From: Limnobacter sp.
GTDB lineage: Bacteria > Pseudomonadota > Gammaproteobacteria > Burkholderiales > Burkholderiaceae_B
Assembly (NCBI GenBank): GCA_029866125.1
Contig: JARWZZ010000015.1
Location: 186,001-250,000, forward strand
Length of the DNA: 64,000 nt
Reading direction: 5' to 3'
Part shown: positions 45,689 through 54,421 of the stretch, piece by piece
Position numbering within the stretch: the stretch's first letter is position 1
Layout of the letters: each line of letters opens with the position of its first letter
Made by a program: the position numbers and the translations under genes
The notes under the pieces: model-generated
Told to the model about the DNA's origin: nothing
The model's database searches: none
Seen by the model: only the letters and a program-made list of their open reading frames with translations

Positions 45689-46867
45689 TTAACGTGCAGC
45701 CGTAACAGCTTTGGGCTGAACAACCGGGTCAGTGCCTGTGCCAGCATTGGCCCAAGCGTTACGGGTGTAGGTAATCACAGAAGCGATTTCAACATCCGAC
45801 AATTGTTTCCATGCAGGCATGCCTGCACCTTTTCCATTCAGCAAAATATCGATTTGCCCAGCTTGTGGCCCTAAGACCATTTGCGAACCGGCCAGTGCGG
45901 GGAATGCACCTGCGATTCCAGCACCATTGGCTTGGTGGCAAGCAGCGCAGTTGGCGTTGTAAACTTTCTCGCCACGGGCAGCCAAGTCTTCCTTGGTCCA
46001 TTCTTTGGTGGGGTCGTCTTGCTTGGCTTTCATTTCTTCCAGCTTGGCCTGAACCCACTTGGAGTAGTCTTCTTCAGACTTGACTTCAACCACGATTGGC
46101 ATGAAGGCATGGTCTTTACCGCACAGCTCAGCGCACTGGCCGCGGTAGGTTCCCACTTTCTCGGCTTTGAACCATGTGTCGCGTACAAAGCCGGGGATCG
46201 CATCTTGCTTCACGCCGAACTCAGGCACCATCCACGCGTGGATTACGTCGTTGGCAGTAGTCACCACGCGGACTTTTTTGTTCACAGGCACGACAACCAC
46301 GTTGTCCACTTCAACCAGGTAGTTTTCGCCAAAAGCTTCGCCTTTCTCGCCTTTGTGCTTGTCGATCTGGTTACGGGGAGTGACCAAGGTGGACAGGAAG
46401 TTGATGCCTTCGCCTTCACCGTCCAAGTACTCGTAACCCCACTTCCACTGATAACCGGTCGCCTTGATGGTGACGTCGGCATTGGAGGTGTCTTTCATGG
46501 CCACGACTGTTTTGGTGGCGGGAAGCGCCATGCCAATCACAATCAGGAATGGAACAATCGTCCAAACGATTTCAACCGTGGTGCTTTCGTGGAAAGACGC
46601 AGGCTTGTGACCTTTTGATTTGCGGTGCGCGAAAATGGAGTAAAACATCACCCCGAAAACCGCAACAAAAATAACCAGACAGATGACCAACAACAGAGTG
46701 TGCAAGTCATAAATTTGACGTGCGATTTCTGTAACGGGTTCTTTCAGGTTCCAAATCAGCTCTTTCTGAGCGGCTTCTTGAGCATGTGCTGCCCCACCTG
46801 CCACGGTCATCGCAAATGCGGCTGCCAAGGCAGAGGCTTTGCGAACTCCGAAGGACGACTTCAACAT
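45689..46867 (-). CDS. coxB: Cytochrome c oxidase subunit II with fused cytochrome c domain
   Basis: The protein has 392 residues from the ATG at 46867 (GAGGAACGCC just upstream); a TTG at 46879 is the alternative. It has a signal peptide, two membrane helices (about 45-120), the CuA domain with CAELCGKDHAFM, and a C-terminal class I cytochrome c domain (CAACH near residue 310, methionine ligand in KGAGMPAW). This caa3-type fusion lets the subunit take electrons directly. It is followed closely by coxA. Confidence 0.96.
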   Translation of the reverse strand: MLKSSFGVRKASALAAAFAMTVAGGAAHAQEAAQKELIWNLKEPVTEIARQIYDLHTLLLVICLVIFVAVFGVMFYSIFAHRKSKGHKPASFHESTTVEIVWTIVPFLIVIGMALPATKTVVAMKDTSNADVTIKATGYQWKWGYEYLDGEGEGINFLSTLVTPRNQIDKHKGEKGEAFGENYLVEVDNVVVVPVNKKVRVVTTANDVIHAWMVPEFGVKQDAIPGFVRDTWFKAEKVGTYRGQCAELCGKDHAFMPIVVEVKSEEDYSKWVQAKLEEMKAKQDDPTKEWTKEDLAARGEKVYNANCAACHQANGAGIAGAFPALAGSQMVLGPQAGQIDILLNGKGAGMPAWKQLSDVEIASVITYTRNAWANAGTGTDPVVQPKAVTAAR

Positions 46868-46939
46868 GGCGTTCCTCAATTTTCCAAAAAAATATTAAAA
46901 CCGTCAGGATTGTGGCACTACAACCGGCTACTAACCAAG

Positions 46940-47500
46940 TTATAAAGTGCCGCAAGCCGCTTTGACCAGGGCTGCACGGAATTCTTTGTGCATCGATGGT
47001 TTGTCTCGCTCGGCGATGTACCTGCCGAATTTTATTTTCTCGCCTTGATGACTTAACACCAGCGGCGCTTTGTATTTTCCATCGTAATCAAGCCTAACCC
47101 ACTGGGGGCTAAGTATTATTTCTGTCAACTTTGACCCGTTTGCGCTGGTGATCTTCAGTTGATACCGGCTTAATTGGACCATTTCGTAGTCGGCTGCATG
47201 GCGTGCGTAAACGACAAACGCCAACGCCACGAGCGACAACTCAAGCCCTGCAAAAGGCAGCACTATCCAGTAACCCGCCAACCAAAAGCCCCCGGCAATC
47301 ACCAAGGTAATCGCGCAGAGGCTTAAGTACCATGCCAACAGCTGCTGGGGAGTGAGAGAGCAATTTTTGCGAAATACCCATTGCATCTCGACCGATTCGG
47401 AGTCAGGCGTAACAACTTGGGTGGCTTTTTCAGCCCCAGACCCAGAATTGACTTCGACTGACCCAAAATTAGTCAGCTCACTTGAATTTTCGGCGATCAT
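46940..47500 (-). CDS. DUF2244 family membrane protein
   Basis: The protein has 186 residues from the ATG at 47500, nine bases after AAGGGG; a TTG at 47506 is the alternative. Two membrane helices (about 70-115: YLSLCAITLVIAGGFWLAGYW, core LVIAGGFWLAGYWIVLPFAG) precede a cytoplasmic beta domain containing WVRLDYDG and the ending GRYIAERDK. This family is common beside oxidase genes and its function is unknown. It lies 72 bases upstream of coxB. Confidence 0.85.
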   Translation of the reverse strand: MIAENSSELTNFGSVEVNSGSGAEKATQVVTPDSESVEMQWVFRKNCSLTPQQLLAWYLSLCAITLVIAGGFWLAGYWIVLPFAGLELSLVALAFVVYARHAADYEMVQLSRYQLKITSANGSKLTEIILSPQWVRLDYDGKYKAPLVLSHQGEKIKFGRYIAERDKPSMHKEFRAALVKAACGTL

Positions 47501-47673
47501 CTCCAATTACCCCTTACTGCTGGAATTGACTGGGCTACAAATCGCGCCTTTACAGCGAAACCCACAAATTATAGGGCTTGGGAATGGCCTAATCAATAAG
47601 GTTGAGCATACAAAGGCTAACTTTGTCACTAAATTATTAGTAACAATAGGCTACATTAAGGACGGGTCGGTGT

Positions 47674-48636
47674 TTATTTGCCTTTGCGCCCGCCAATATC
47701 CGACAACTGCACAGTCGCAATTTGAGGTCCTTTGGGTTTTTGCACCTTCCACGCATGCCCATAAACCAACTCCAATGTTAAATGGTGACGGCTTGCTTCA
47801 TGCGGCAATTCCTCCGCTAACTTTGTATAAGCTTTTGCCAATGCAGTAGCCCCCTTCAGCCCCAATGCCCTGTCCAGCAACAGATTGGCATTCAACTCCC
47901 GCCATTCGGCGATCATTTTGCGTGGGTCTGCGTAGGTGAGGGTTAATTTTTCCATTTCCATGACCGGGTCTGAAAACCCTTGGCGACTCAACGCGTCTCC
48001 CAAATCATGCATGTCTGAAAAATCGGGCATGCGCTGCCCCAAAGCCGAGGCAAAGCCATGTAGCTCCTTGGCGGTGTCGGGGCCGAAGCAACTGAAGAAG
48101 ATTCCGCCGTCGGGTTTTAGCACCCGGTGCCATTGGGCCATCAAGTGGCGGGGGTCGTTGATTTGATGCAGCCACAAGGGGGACCACACCAGCGCCTGAC
48201 TGGCATCGGGCACGGGTAAATCCGCACCGGGTGCAGCCACAGCGTGTTGAACTGCTGCAATGCCCCTGGGCGACTCAGTCACGCCAGCATTCGACACGAT
48301 TTTCGACAAGAAGCTTTTGAATTTGCTGGACATTCCCTGTGCATCCGCCACGGGCGGGCTGAGGGGTTGCGCTGCCATGGGCCAAGGGGCCGGGTGTACC
48401 AAATGAAGCACCCTGTCGCTAAATTGCCCCTGCAAGGCTTGGAATGTTTGGGCATGCATCCACCCTTGAACCAACACGGCACCTTCAACTGGACGCATTA
48501 TTTCTGCCCGCGTCAGCATCCGCTGATGAACTTCTTCCAGCAAAAAGGGCACTGAACTCCAGCGGGAGACTTTTCGCTCCCATTGACGTACCAAGGCCTC
48601 GCTCGATCGAGGATGCTTCCAGAATGCTTCCGACAT
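47674..48636 (-). CDS. BioC-like SAM-dependent methyltransferase
   Basis: The protein has 320 residues from the ATG at 48636, behind GGAG. The N-terminal half lacks a clear SAM glycine loop; the second half has LVWSPLWLHQINDPRHLMAQWHRVLKPDGGIFFSCFGPDT (key pieces WHRVLKPDGGIFFS and FGPDTAKEL), the BioC-type core. By analogy it may methylate malonyl-ACP to start biotin synthesis, but the weak N-terminal SAM site makes the assignment tentative. Its start codon overlaps the first possible start of divergent comF (shared CATG). Confidence 0.7.
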   Translation of the reverse strand: MSEAFWKHPRSSEALVRQWERKVSRWSSVPFLLEEVHQRMLTRAEIMRPVEGAVLVQGWMHAQTFQALQGQFSDRVLHLVHPAPWPMAAQPLSPPVADAQGMSSKFKSFLSKIVSNAGVTESPRGIAAVQHAVAAPGADLPVPDASQALVWSPLWLHQINDPRHLMAQWHRVLKPDGGIFFSCFGPDTAKELHGFASALGQRMPDFSDMHDLGDALSRQGFSDPVMEMEKLTLTYADPRKMIAEWRELNANLLLDRALGLKGATALAKAYTKLAEELPHEASRHHLTLELVYGHAWKVQKPKGPQIATVQLSDIGGRKGK

Positions 48637-49495
48637 GACAACTACTCCGCGCAAGTTCCTGCCCACACAAGTAGGCGAGCCCACATTGTACAGATTCGCA
48701 CGGTCAGTCCGATCGGTGATGGGGTACTTCAAACTGAGCCTGCTACCCCCTCAGTGTGTGTGCTGCGGCAAAACCTTCCTTGCGCACAGGTCACCCGGCT
48801 TAAAACCCAAGTTGAAATGCGATGAGGCCAAGCTGCAAGAATCGCTTTGTGTGTATTGCTTACAAGGCTTACAGAGATACCGCCGAGTGGCATGTAAAAC
48901 TTGCGGACTGGGCTTGGGCCCCCGCCTTCAACAATTTGGCTGGACACATTGCCGCCATTGTAGGCAGGCTGAGGATTTACAGCTTAAAACCTGGGTGTGC
49001 GCTGATTACGAGCCGCCGTTTGATCAGTGGATTAGCAGCCTGAAGTATGGTGGTGCTTATGAAATTGCGCCTTTCTTGGCCGCGTGGATGAGCCTACGGA
49101 TGCGTGGGCCGAATGGCATACAAGCCCACGGCCTGCCTTGGCCTGATGTGTGGATGGCAGTCCCCTCCCACGCCTCAAAAGTGAAACAACGGGGTTATAA
49201 TCAGGCCGCTTTGATTGCAAAATCGCTGTCGGGCTTGACTGGGATACCCTACGTGAAAGGCGTGCTGATTAAGACCAGCGAGACATTCTCTCAAGCGGAA
49301 TTAAGCAGGGAGCAGCGCATGCTGAACTTGGCCAGCGCTTTTGTTTGCCGAAAACAGGTCAACCAGAATTGGGTGGTGGGTTTGGTGGATGATGTAATGA
49401 CCACGGGCAGCACCTTGGACCTTTGTACTGAAGCCCTTTTGAAAGCAGGAGCCAAAGACGTGATTCGATTTGCCGTGTGCAGGACACCTGAATGA
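48635..49495 (+). CDS. ComF family phosphoribosyltransferase-like protein
   Basis: The protein has 286 residues from the first ATG; an ATG at 48719 ([13 protein letters not shown]) would give 258 and leave room for divergent promoters, so it may be the real start. Four zinc-type cysteine pairs lie near the N-terminus (CVCCG, CVYC, CKTCG, CRHC). The C-terminal PRPP-binding loop is [14 protein letters not shown]. ComF helps internalised DNA cross the inner membrane during natural transformation. It overlaps trmL by four bases. Confidence 0.88.
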   Translation: MTTTPRKFLPTQVGEPTLYRFARSVRSVMGYFKLSLLPPQCVCCGKTFLAHRSPGLKPKLKCDEAKLQESLCVYCLQGLQRYRRVACKTCGLGLGPRLQQFGWTHCRHCRQAEDLQLKTWVCADYEPPFDQWISSLKYGGAYEIAPFLAAWMSLRMRGPNGIQAHGLPWPDVWMAVPSHASKVKQRGYNQAALIAKSLSGLTGIPYVKGVLIKTSETFSQAELSREQRMLNLASAFVCRKQVNQNWVVGLVDDVMTTGSTLDLCTEALLKAGAKDVIRFAVCRTPE

Positions 49496-49962
49496 TCCAC
49501 ATTGTATTGGTAGAGCCAGAAATACCGCCGAACACAGGAAACATAATTCGCCTGTGCGCCAACACGGGCGTGACTTTGCATTTGGTTGAGCCTTTGGGCT
49601 TCCCATTGGACAGCGCGCGCATGAAGCGGGCGGGCTTGGACTACCATGAGTTTGCAGATTTGAAGGTGCACAGCAGCTGGGATCAGTTTCTAGTCACTGA
49701 AGCCCCGAGCAAAGAGCGGTGTTTTGCGATGACCACCAAGGGTTCTCGCAATGCTTTTGATGTGAAGTATAAGGCGGGTGATTTTTTGTGTTTTGGCAGT
49801 GAAACCAAAGGATTGGCTGAACCAGTACGCAATTGGTTTGCACAAGACAACAAAGTCCGCCTTCCGATGCAGGCCAACAGCAGGTCCATGAATTTGTCCA
49901 ATGCGGTGGCGGTGATGGTGTATGAGGCCTGGCGGCAGCTGGGGTTTGTGGGTGGGGCTTAG
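49492..49962 (+). CDS. trmL: tRNA (cytidine/uridine-34-2'-O)-methyltransferase TrmL
   Basis: The protein has 156 residues, the full length of this SPOUT methyltransferase. The three knot motifs are seen: [24 protein letters not shown] and [19 protein letters not shown]. It methylates the ribose of the wobble base in tRNA-Leu isoacceptors. The ATG overlaps the comF stop. It converges with gpsA. Confidence 0.94.
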   Translation: MIHIVLVEPEIPPNTGNIIRLCANTGVTLHLVEPLGFPLDSARMKRAGLDYHEFADLKVHSSWDQFLVTEAPSKERCFAMTTKGSRNAFDVKYKAGDFLCFGSETKGLAEPVRNWFAQDNKVRLPMQANSRSMNLSNAVAVMVYEAWRQLGFVGGA

Positions 49963-49984
49963 TTTAGCCACCCAGCTCAGCAAC

Positions 49985-51004
49985 TTAATCTGCCGACTCG
50001 GCCTTGGCCTCGCGCGCAAGCAGCCTGCCCACCCCTTCTTGAACGGGTAAGCCTTCAAACAACACGGCATTCATGGTGGCGGTGATGGGCATGTCCACAC
50101 CCAGCGTGAGTGCCAGCTGATGCACCACAGGCGCGCATTTAACGCCTTCGGCAACTTGCCCCAAATTTTTGAGAATGTCGTCCAAACTCAAGCCTTGGGC
50201 CAGCATGAGGCCTACCTTTCGGTTACGGGACAAGTCCCCAGTGCAGGTCAAAATGAGGTCGCCCATACCAGACAGGCCATTCAGTGTTTCTGAATCCGCA
50301 TTCAAAGCGGCTGCCAAGCGGCGTATTTCGGCCATGCCACGGGTAATCAATGCTGCGCGGGCATTCAGGCCCAGCTGCAAACCGTCGCAAATGCCTGTAG
50401 CCACGGCCATGATGTTTTTGACAGCCCCACCCACTTCTGCACCCACGACATCTTCAACTTCGTAAACACGCATGGAGCCATGATGGGCCGCTTTGATCAT
50501 GGCCTGACGTGTTGCAGGGTCGTGTGAAGCAGCAGTGAGGGCACAAGGCAAACGTTTGGCCACTTCGGCTGCGAAGGAAGGGCCAGTGAGCGCCCCACCA
50601 AACTCTGTACCCAACACATGTTCAACGACTTGATGGGGCATGAGGCCGGTACCGACTTCAAACCCTTTGCACAACCAAATGAGCGGGGGCCACTCTTCAA
50701 GCGGGTAAAGGGACAGCAACTGCTCCAAGGTGGAACGCAATGCCGCCATGGGTGTGCCTAGCACCCAAAGCCGGTCATCTTGGGCGACATCAAATACATG
50801 CGCAGCAGCCTTAGCAAAATCGGGCTCGCCTTTCAAACCTTCAGCCAGGGGTATGCCAGCCAGATACCGGGGGTTTTGGTGATGGGTGTTGATTGCATCC
50901 ATGACTTGGGCATCGCGGCCCCACAACACTACCTCATGTGAGCAAGCCATGTGTGCGGCCACTGCCGTACCCCAAGCCCCTGCGCCAAATACTGTAATTT
51001 TCAT
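49985..51004 (-). CDS. gpsA: Glycerol-3-phosphate dehydrogenase [NAD(P)+]
   Basis: The protein has 339 residues from the ATG at 51004, where the NAD loop begins at once (ITVFGAGAWGTAVAAHMA); the frame extends upstream but that part has no family similarity. The catalytic lysine region is AEVGGAVKNIMAVATGI and the substrate region GLSGMGDLILTCTG. It reduces dihydroxyacetone phosphate to sn-glycerol-3-phosphate for phospholipids. It follows secB after 25 bases. Confidence 0.96.
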   Translation of the reverse strand: MKITVFGAGAWGTAVAAHMACSHEVVLWGRDAQVMDAINTHHQNPRYLAGIPLAEGLKGEPDFAKAAAHVFDVAQDDRLWVLGTPMAALRSTLEQLLSLYPLEEWPPLIWLCKGFEVGTGLMPHQVVEHVLGTEFGGALTGPSFAAEVAKRLPCALTAASHDPATRQAMIKAAHHGSMRVYEVEDVVGAEVGGAVKNIMAVATGICDGLQLGLNARAALITRGMAEIRRLAAALNADSETLNGLSGMGDLILTCTGDLSRNRKVGLMLAQGLSLDDILKNLGQVAEGVKCAPVVHQLALTLGVDMPITATMNAVLFEGLPVQEGVGRLLAREAKAESAD

Positions 51005-51029
51005 GCGGCTTTGCCCCCGGCTTGTTGGA

Positions 51030-51485
51030 TCAGGCGCTGGCTGCTGCCTCTTGAGCGGCGGCCAAACGTTGTTGGTAAAACTGCTCAAAATTGATGTCGG
51101 ACAAATGCACAGGTGGGAAACCCGTGCGGGTAATCAAGTCAGCCACGTTGGCACGTAGGTAGGGGTAAATCATATTGGGGCAAAGTATGCCCACAACAGG
51201 CTCCAACTGCTCTTCAGGCATGCCAGAAATTTCAAAAATGCCGGCCTGTTTGACTTCTACCAAAAATGCCACTGTCTCTTCAAGACGGGCTGTCACGGTG
51301 ACGGTTACTTCCGATTCGAACACGGTTTCGCTGAGGCGCTGGCCACCCACATCCACCTGGACTTCAATTTTGGGCTGATTGCGGTCAAGAAATACCTGAG
51401 GGGCGTTGGGAAGCTCCATGGACGCGTCCTTCAGATAAACGCGTTGCATTTGAAATACTTGTTCGACGGCTTGCTGTTCTGACAT
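51030..51485 (-). CDS. secB: Protein-export chaperone SecB
   Basis: The protein has 151 residues. Typical SecB segments are QVFQMQRVYLKDASMELPN with QRVYLKDASMELP, the acidic beta sheet (ETVFESEVTVTVTA), and CPNMIYPYLRANVADLITRTGFPP, shown by NMIYPYLRANVADL. The C-terminal tail is alanine-rich (AAAQEAAASA). The tetramer keeps preproteins unfolded for SecA. It is the middle gene of grxC-secB-gpsA. Confidence 0.96.
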   Translation of the reverse strand: MSEQQAVEQVFQMQRVYLKDASMELPNAPQVFLDRNQPKIEVQVDVGGQRLSETVFESEVTVTVTARLEETVAFLVEVKQAGIFEISGMPEEQLEPVVGILCPNMIYPYLRANVADLITRTGFPPVHLSDINFEQFYQQRLAAAQEAAASA

Positions 51486-51546
51486 GTAACTGACCTACTT
51501 GGTGAATTTTGAATTTAAAAATGAATGACCATCAGGAAATGAAAAC

Positions 51547-51837
51547 TTAAGCCTGGCCTTCCAGCAAAGGCTTGAGGCCACCCGCACGATCTAAGGCTGC
51601 AAGGTCGTCAAAACCACCCACATGATGGCTGCCGATGTAAATTTGCGGAACGGTGCGGCGACCGGTTTCCTCCATCATGCGGACTTTGACCTCTGGGTCG
51701 GTGTCTACAAATATTTTGTGGATGGCTGTGACACCGCGCTCGGTCAACAGTTTTTCTGCTCGTACACAAAAGGGGCAAACCTTGCTGGTGTACATGCGGA
51801 TTTCGGGTTGATTTTTAGTTGTTGCTGTGCTGCTCAT
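51547..51837 (-). CDS. grxC: Glutaredoxin 3
   Basis: The protein has 96 residues. The dithiol active site is CPFC (YTSKVCPFCVRAEKLL), the cis-proline loop is RRTVPQIYIG, and GGFDDLAALDRAG binds glutathione. It reduces disulfides with glutathione. It lies 16 bases after the rhodanese gene and 61 before secB on the same strand. Confidence 0.95.
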   Translation of the reverse strand: MSSTATTKNQPEIRMYTSKVCPFCVRAEKLLTERGVTAIHKIFVDTDPEVKVRMMEETGRRTVPQIYIGSHHVGGFDDLAALDRAGGLKPLLEGQA

Positions 51838-51853
51838 TCAGTACTCCTTGAAA

Positions 51854-52279
51854 TCAAGCGGCTTGTGTTTTCTTAATGGGCATGCCAGCGGCCTGCCAAG
51901 CATTGAACCCACCTTCCAGGGAAAACACATCGGTATAACCCAAGCCGCGCAGTTTGGCTGCTGCACCTTGGGATTTTTGCCCCATGTTGCACATGACAAC
52001 AACTGGGACTTCTTTGTTTTTGATGAGGGTGGGCACTTTGGCCTCGACATCGCTGAGTAAAACCCGCTTGGCCAAGGTAACGGTGCCGTGGGTGCGGACT
52101 GTTTCGTCGTCACGAATGTCGATCAGCACGGCTTTTCGATGGTTAAGCAATGCGGTGGCTTCGGCCACGGTGCATTCTTTTCCGCCCCGTTTGAGGAAGT
52201 AAGGCAGCACCAACATCGCGCCAGAACCCACGGCCAAGGCGATTAGCCAACTGTTTTGAAGTAGAAATTCCTGAGTCAT
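51854..52279 (-). CDS. Membrane-anchored rhodanese-like protein
   Basis: The protein has 141 residues. One N-terminal membrane helix (about 9-26: SWLIALAVGSGAMLVLPYFL) leads to a single rhodanese domain with the cysteine loop VVVMCNMGQKSQGAAAKL (cysteine at about 97). It fits sulfur transfer or thiol chemistry at the membrane. It starts the run rhodanese-grxC-secB-gpsA and is divergent from gpmA. Confidence 0.92.
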   Translation of the reverse strand: MTQEFLLQNSWLIALAVGSGAMLVLPYFLKRGGKECTVAEATALLNHRKAVLIDIRDDETVRTHGTVTLAKRVLLSDVEAKVPTLIKNKEVPVVVMCNMGQKSQGAAAKLRGLGYTDVFSLEGGFNAWQAAGMPIKKTQAA

Positions 52280-52382
52280 ACAACCTGCGTTTGTTAAAGT
52301 CTAGATCTGTTACTCATTATATAGGCAGGAATCAAGGCTAAAATGGCGGTTTGCCTGTTTACTCTTTCTGAAGACAATCACC

Positions 52383-53129
52383 ATGTACAAACTTGTTTTG
52401 ATGCGCCACGGGGAAAGCCAGTGGAACCTGGAAAACCGATTCACAGGTTGGGCTGATGTTGACCTGACTGACAAAGGCCGCGAAGAGGCCCGCAAAGCAG
52501 GAGAACTGCTCAAAGCGGAAGGTTATTCTTTCGATGTGGCTTACACCTCCGTGCTTAAGCGTGCCATACGCACATTGGACATTGCGCTGGATGCGATGGA
52601 TCAAATGTGGCTGCCTGTGGTTAAAACATGGCGCTTGAACGAGCGGCACTACGGCGACCTGCAAGGCTTGAATAAGGCAGAAACCGCTGCCAAGTTTGGT
52701 GAAGAGCAAGTGTTGATTTGGCGCCGCGCCTACGCCATTGCCCCCAATCCAATGACGGTGAACGACCCTCGTTTTGCTGGCAAAGACGCCCGCTACGCCA
52801 AGTTGACTCCCGAGCAAGTGCCTTTGACCGAGTGTTTGAAAGACACCGTTGCACGCGTTATTCCAGTGTGGAATGAAGGCATTGCACCGGCGATTAAGGC
52901 TGGCAAAAATGTGCTTGTGGCTGCACACGGCAATTCACTGCGTGCGGTGATCAAGCATTTGGACAGCATCAGCGAAGAAGACATTGTGAATGTCAATGTA
53001 CCCACGGCACGCCCATTGGTGTATGAACTGGATGCTGATTTGAAGCCCATCAAGAGTTATTACTTGGGCGATCAAGCAGAAATCGCAGCTGCAATGGCTG
53101 CCGTAGCCAGTCAAGGCAAGGCCAAATAA
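52383..53129 (+). CDS. gpmA: 2,3-bisphosphoglycerate-dependent phosphoglycerate mutase
   Basis: The protein has 248 residues. The phosphorylated histidine is in [18 protein letters not shown] (RHGES), the second in [10 protein letters not shown], and [17 protein letters not shown] lines the active site. It interconverts 3- and 2-phosphoglycerate in glycolysis. It begins the plus-strand run gpmA-envC-ctpA-moeB. Confidence 0.97.
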   Translation: MYKLVLMRHGESQWNLENRFTGWADVDLTDKGREEARKAGELLKAEGYSFDVAYTSVLKRAIRTLDIALDAMDQMWLPVVKTWRLNERHYGDLQGLNKAETAAKFGEEQVLIWRRAYAIAPNPMTVNDPRFAGKDARYAKLTPEQVPLTECLKDTVARVIPVWNEGIAPAIKAGKNVLVAAHGNSLRAVIKHLDSISEEDIVNVNVPTARPLVYELDADLKPIKSYYLGDQAEIAAAMAAVASQGKAK

Positions 53130-53135
53130 GTCCTG

Positions 53136-54398
53136 ATGAAATTGCACTTGCTGGGTGGGCTGCTGCTGTCCTCCATGTTACTCCTTCCCGTTTCCGAGGC
53201 TTATGCCCAGCAGGACCCTGCTGGCGTGGCCAAAGAGCGGGAGGCTGTGCGTAAGAAGTTGGATCAACTGAAGAAAAACATCAGCGAAACCACCAGCGAG
53301 CGCAAAAAGGTAATCCAAGCGATTGAGCAATTGGAAGAAAGGCTCAATGAGTCCAAAGGCAAATTAATATTGCTGGACAAAGAGCGTGCCGAATTTGAAA
53401 CCGACATTCGCGACTTGATTCAACAAGAATTGGAAGTAGAGCGCGACCTTGCCGCCACTGAAAGGCGCTTGGCAGGCGTGCTGCGCAACCAATACCAGCG
53501 CAATGAAGTGAACCCCACTCAAGCATGGCTTTCAGGCAAATCAGCCAGTGAGGCTGCCCGTGAAAGTTATTGGTTTGAGCGGGTGTCGCAAGCTGAGAAG
53601 GAATTGGCTGACCAGCAAGAGCAACAATCTGATAAGTTGCACCGCATTCGTACTGGTTTAGAAACCAAACAAGACAAACTTGAAAAAACGATTGACCGCC
53701 AAAAGCAGCGGGAGCGGGAGCTTGCGGGCCAAAGGGAAGAGCGTAAGCAACTCGAACAAGATTTGAACTCCAAGTTGAAAGATCAGGAATTGCAACAAGC
53801 CCGACTTGAGCGGGATGAAAAACGCATGACCAATGTGATTAATCAACTGACAGCAGCCATTGAGGCGGCCAAACGCAGGGCTGCGGAAGAAAGAGCGAAA
53901 GCCCAGAAAACGGTCAAGGACATTACTGCATCCACCGCTGAAAAGAAAAAGGCGGAGAAGACTTTAAGCCGCCCTGCCCCGGTTGTACCCGACACGGGTG
54001 ACTTTGCACAAAACAAGGGCAGGTTAAGATTGCCGATTCAGGGAACCATTACAGGCCGATTTGGATCTACCCGAGCAGGGGATGGTACAGGCCCCTCCTG
54101 GAAGGGCATTTTCATAACCAGCGGCGCAGGTGAAAAAGTACAGGCGGCGGGAAGTGGTCGAGTGGTTTTTGCCGAGTGGTTGCGCGGGTTTGGTGAGCTT
54201 GTCATTATTGACCATGGCGATCAATTCCTGAGTGTTTATGGCAACAACGGCAAGCTTCTTAAATCGGCAGGCGAGGCCGTGAAGTCAGGAGAAGTGATCG
54301 CAGAGGTGGGGAATAGCAGTGGAAACCTAGAAACAGGTCTATACTTTGAACTCAGGTATCGTGGTCAGCCTTTTGACCCGCTTTCATGGACCAAATAA
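53136..54398 (+). CDS. envC: EnvC-like murein hydrolase activator (degenerate M23 domain)
   Basis: The protein has 420 residues: signal peptide (about 1-24, ending AYAQQ), long coiled coil (about 28-270) and a C-terminal LytM/M23 fold (about 290-420). The zinc ligands of active M23 enzymes are missing: the HxxxD position reads SWKGIFI and the HxH position reads LYFEL. This is the state of E. coli EnvC, which activates amidases AmiA/AmiB through FtsEX rather than cutting itself; the two also share GRVVFAEWLRGFG-type sequence. It lies six bases after gpmA and just before ctpA. Confidence 0.9.
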   Translation: MKLHLLGGLLLSSMLLLPVSEAYAQQDPAGVAKEREAVRKKLDQLKKNISETTSERKKVIQAIEQLEERLNESKGKLILLDKERAEFETDIRDLIQQELEVERDLAATERRLAGVLRNQYQRNEVNPTQAWLSGKSASEAARESYWFERVSQAEKELADQQEQQSDKLHRIRTGLETKQDKLEKTIDRQKQRERELAGQREERKQLEQDLNSKLKDQELQQARLERDEKRMTNVINQLTAAIEAAKRRAAEERAKAQKTVKDITASTAEKKKAEKTLSRPAPVVPDTGDFAQNKGRLRLPIQGTITGRFGSTRAGDGTGPSWKGIFITSGAGEKVQAAGSGRVVFAEWLRGFGELVIIDHGDQFLSVYGNNGKLLKSAGEAVKSGEVIAEVGNSSGNLETGLYFELRYRGQPFDPLSWTK

Positions 54399-54421
54399 CG
54401 GGTTACTTAAGGTCGGTTAAT

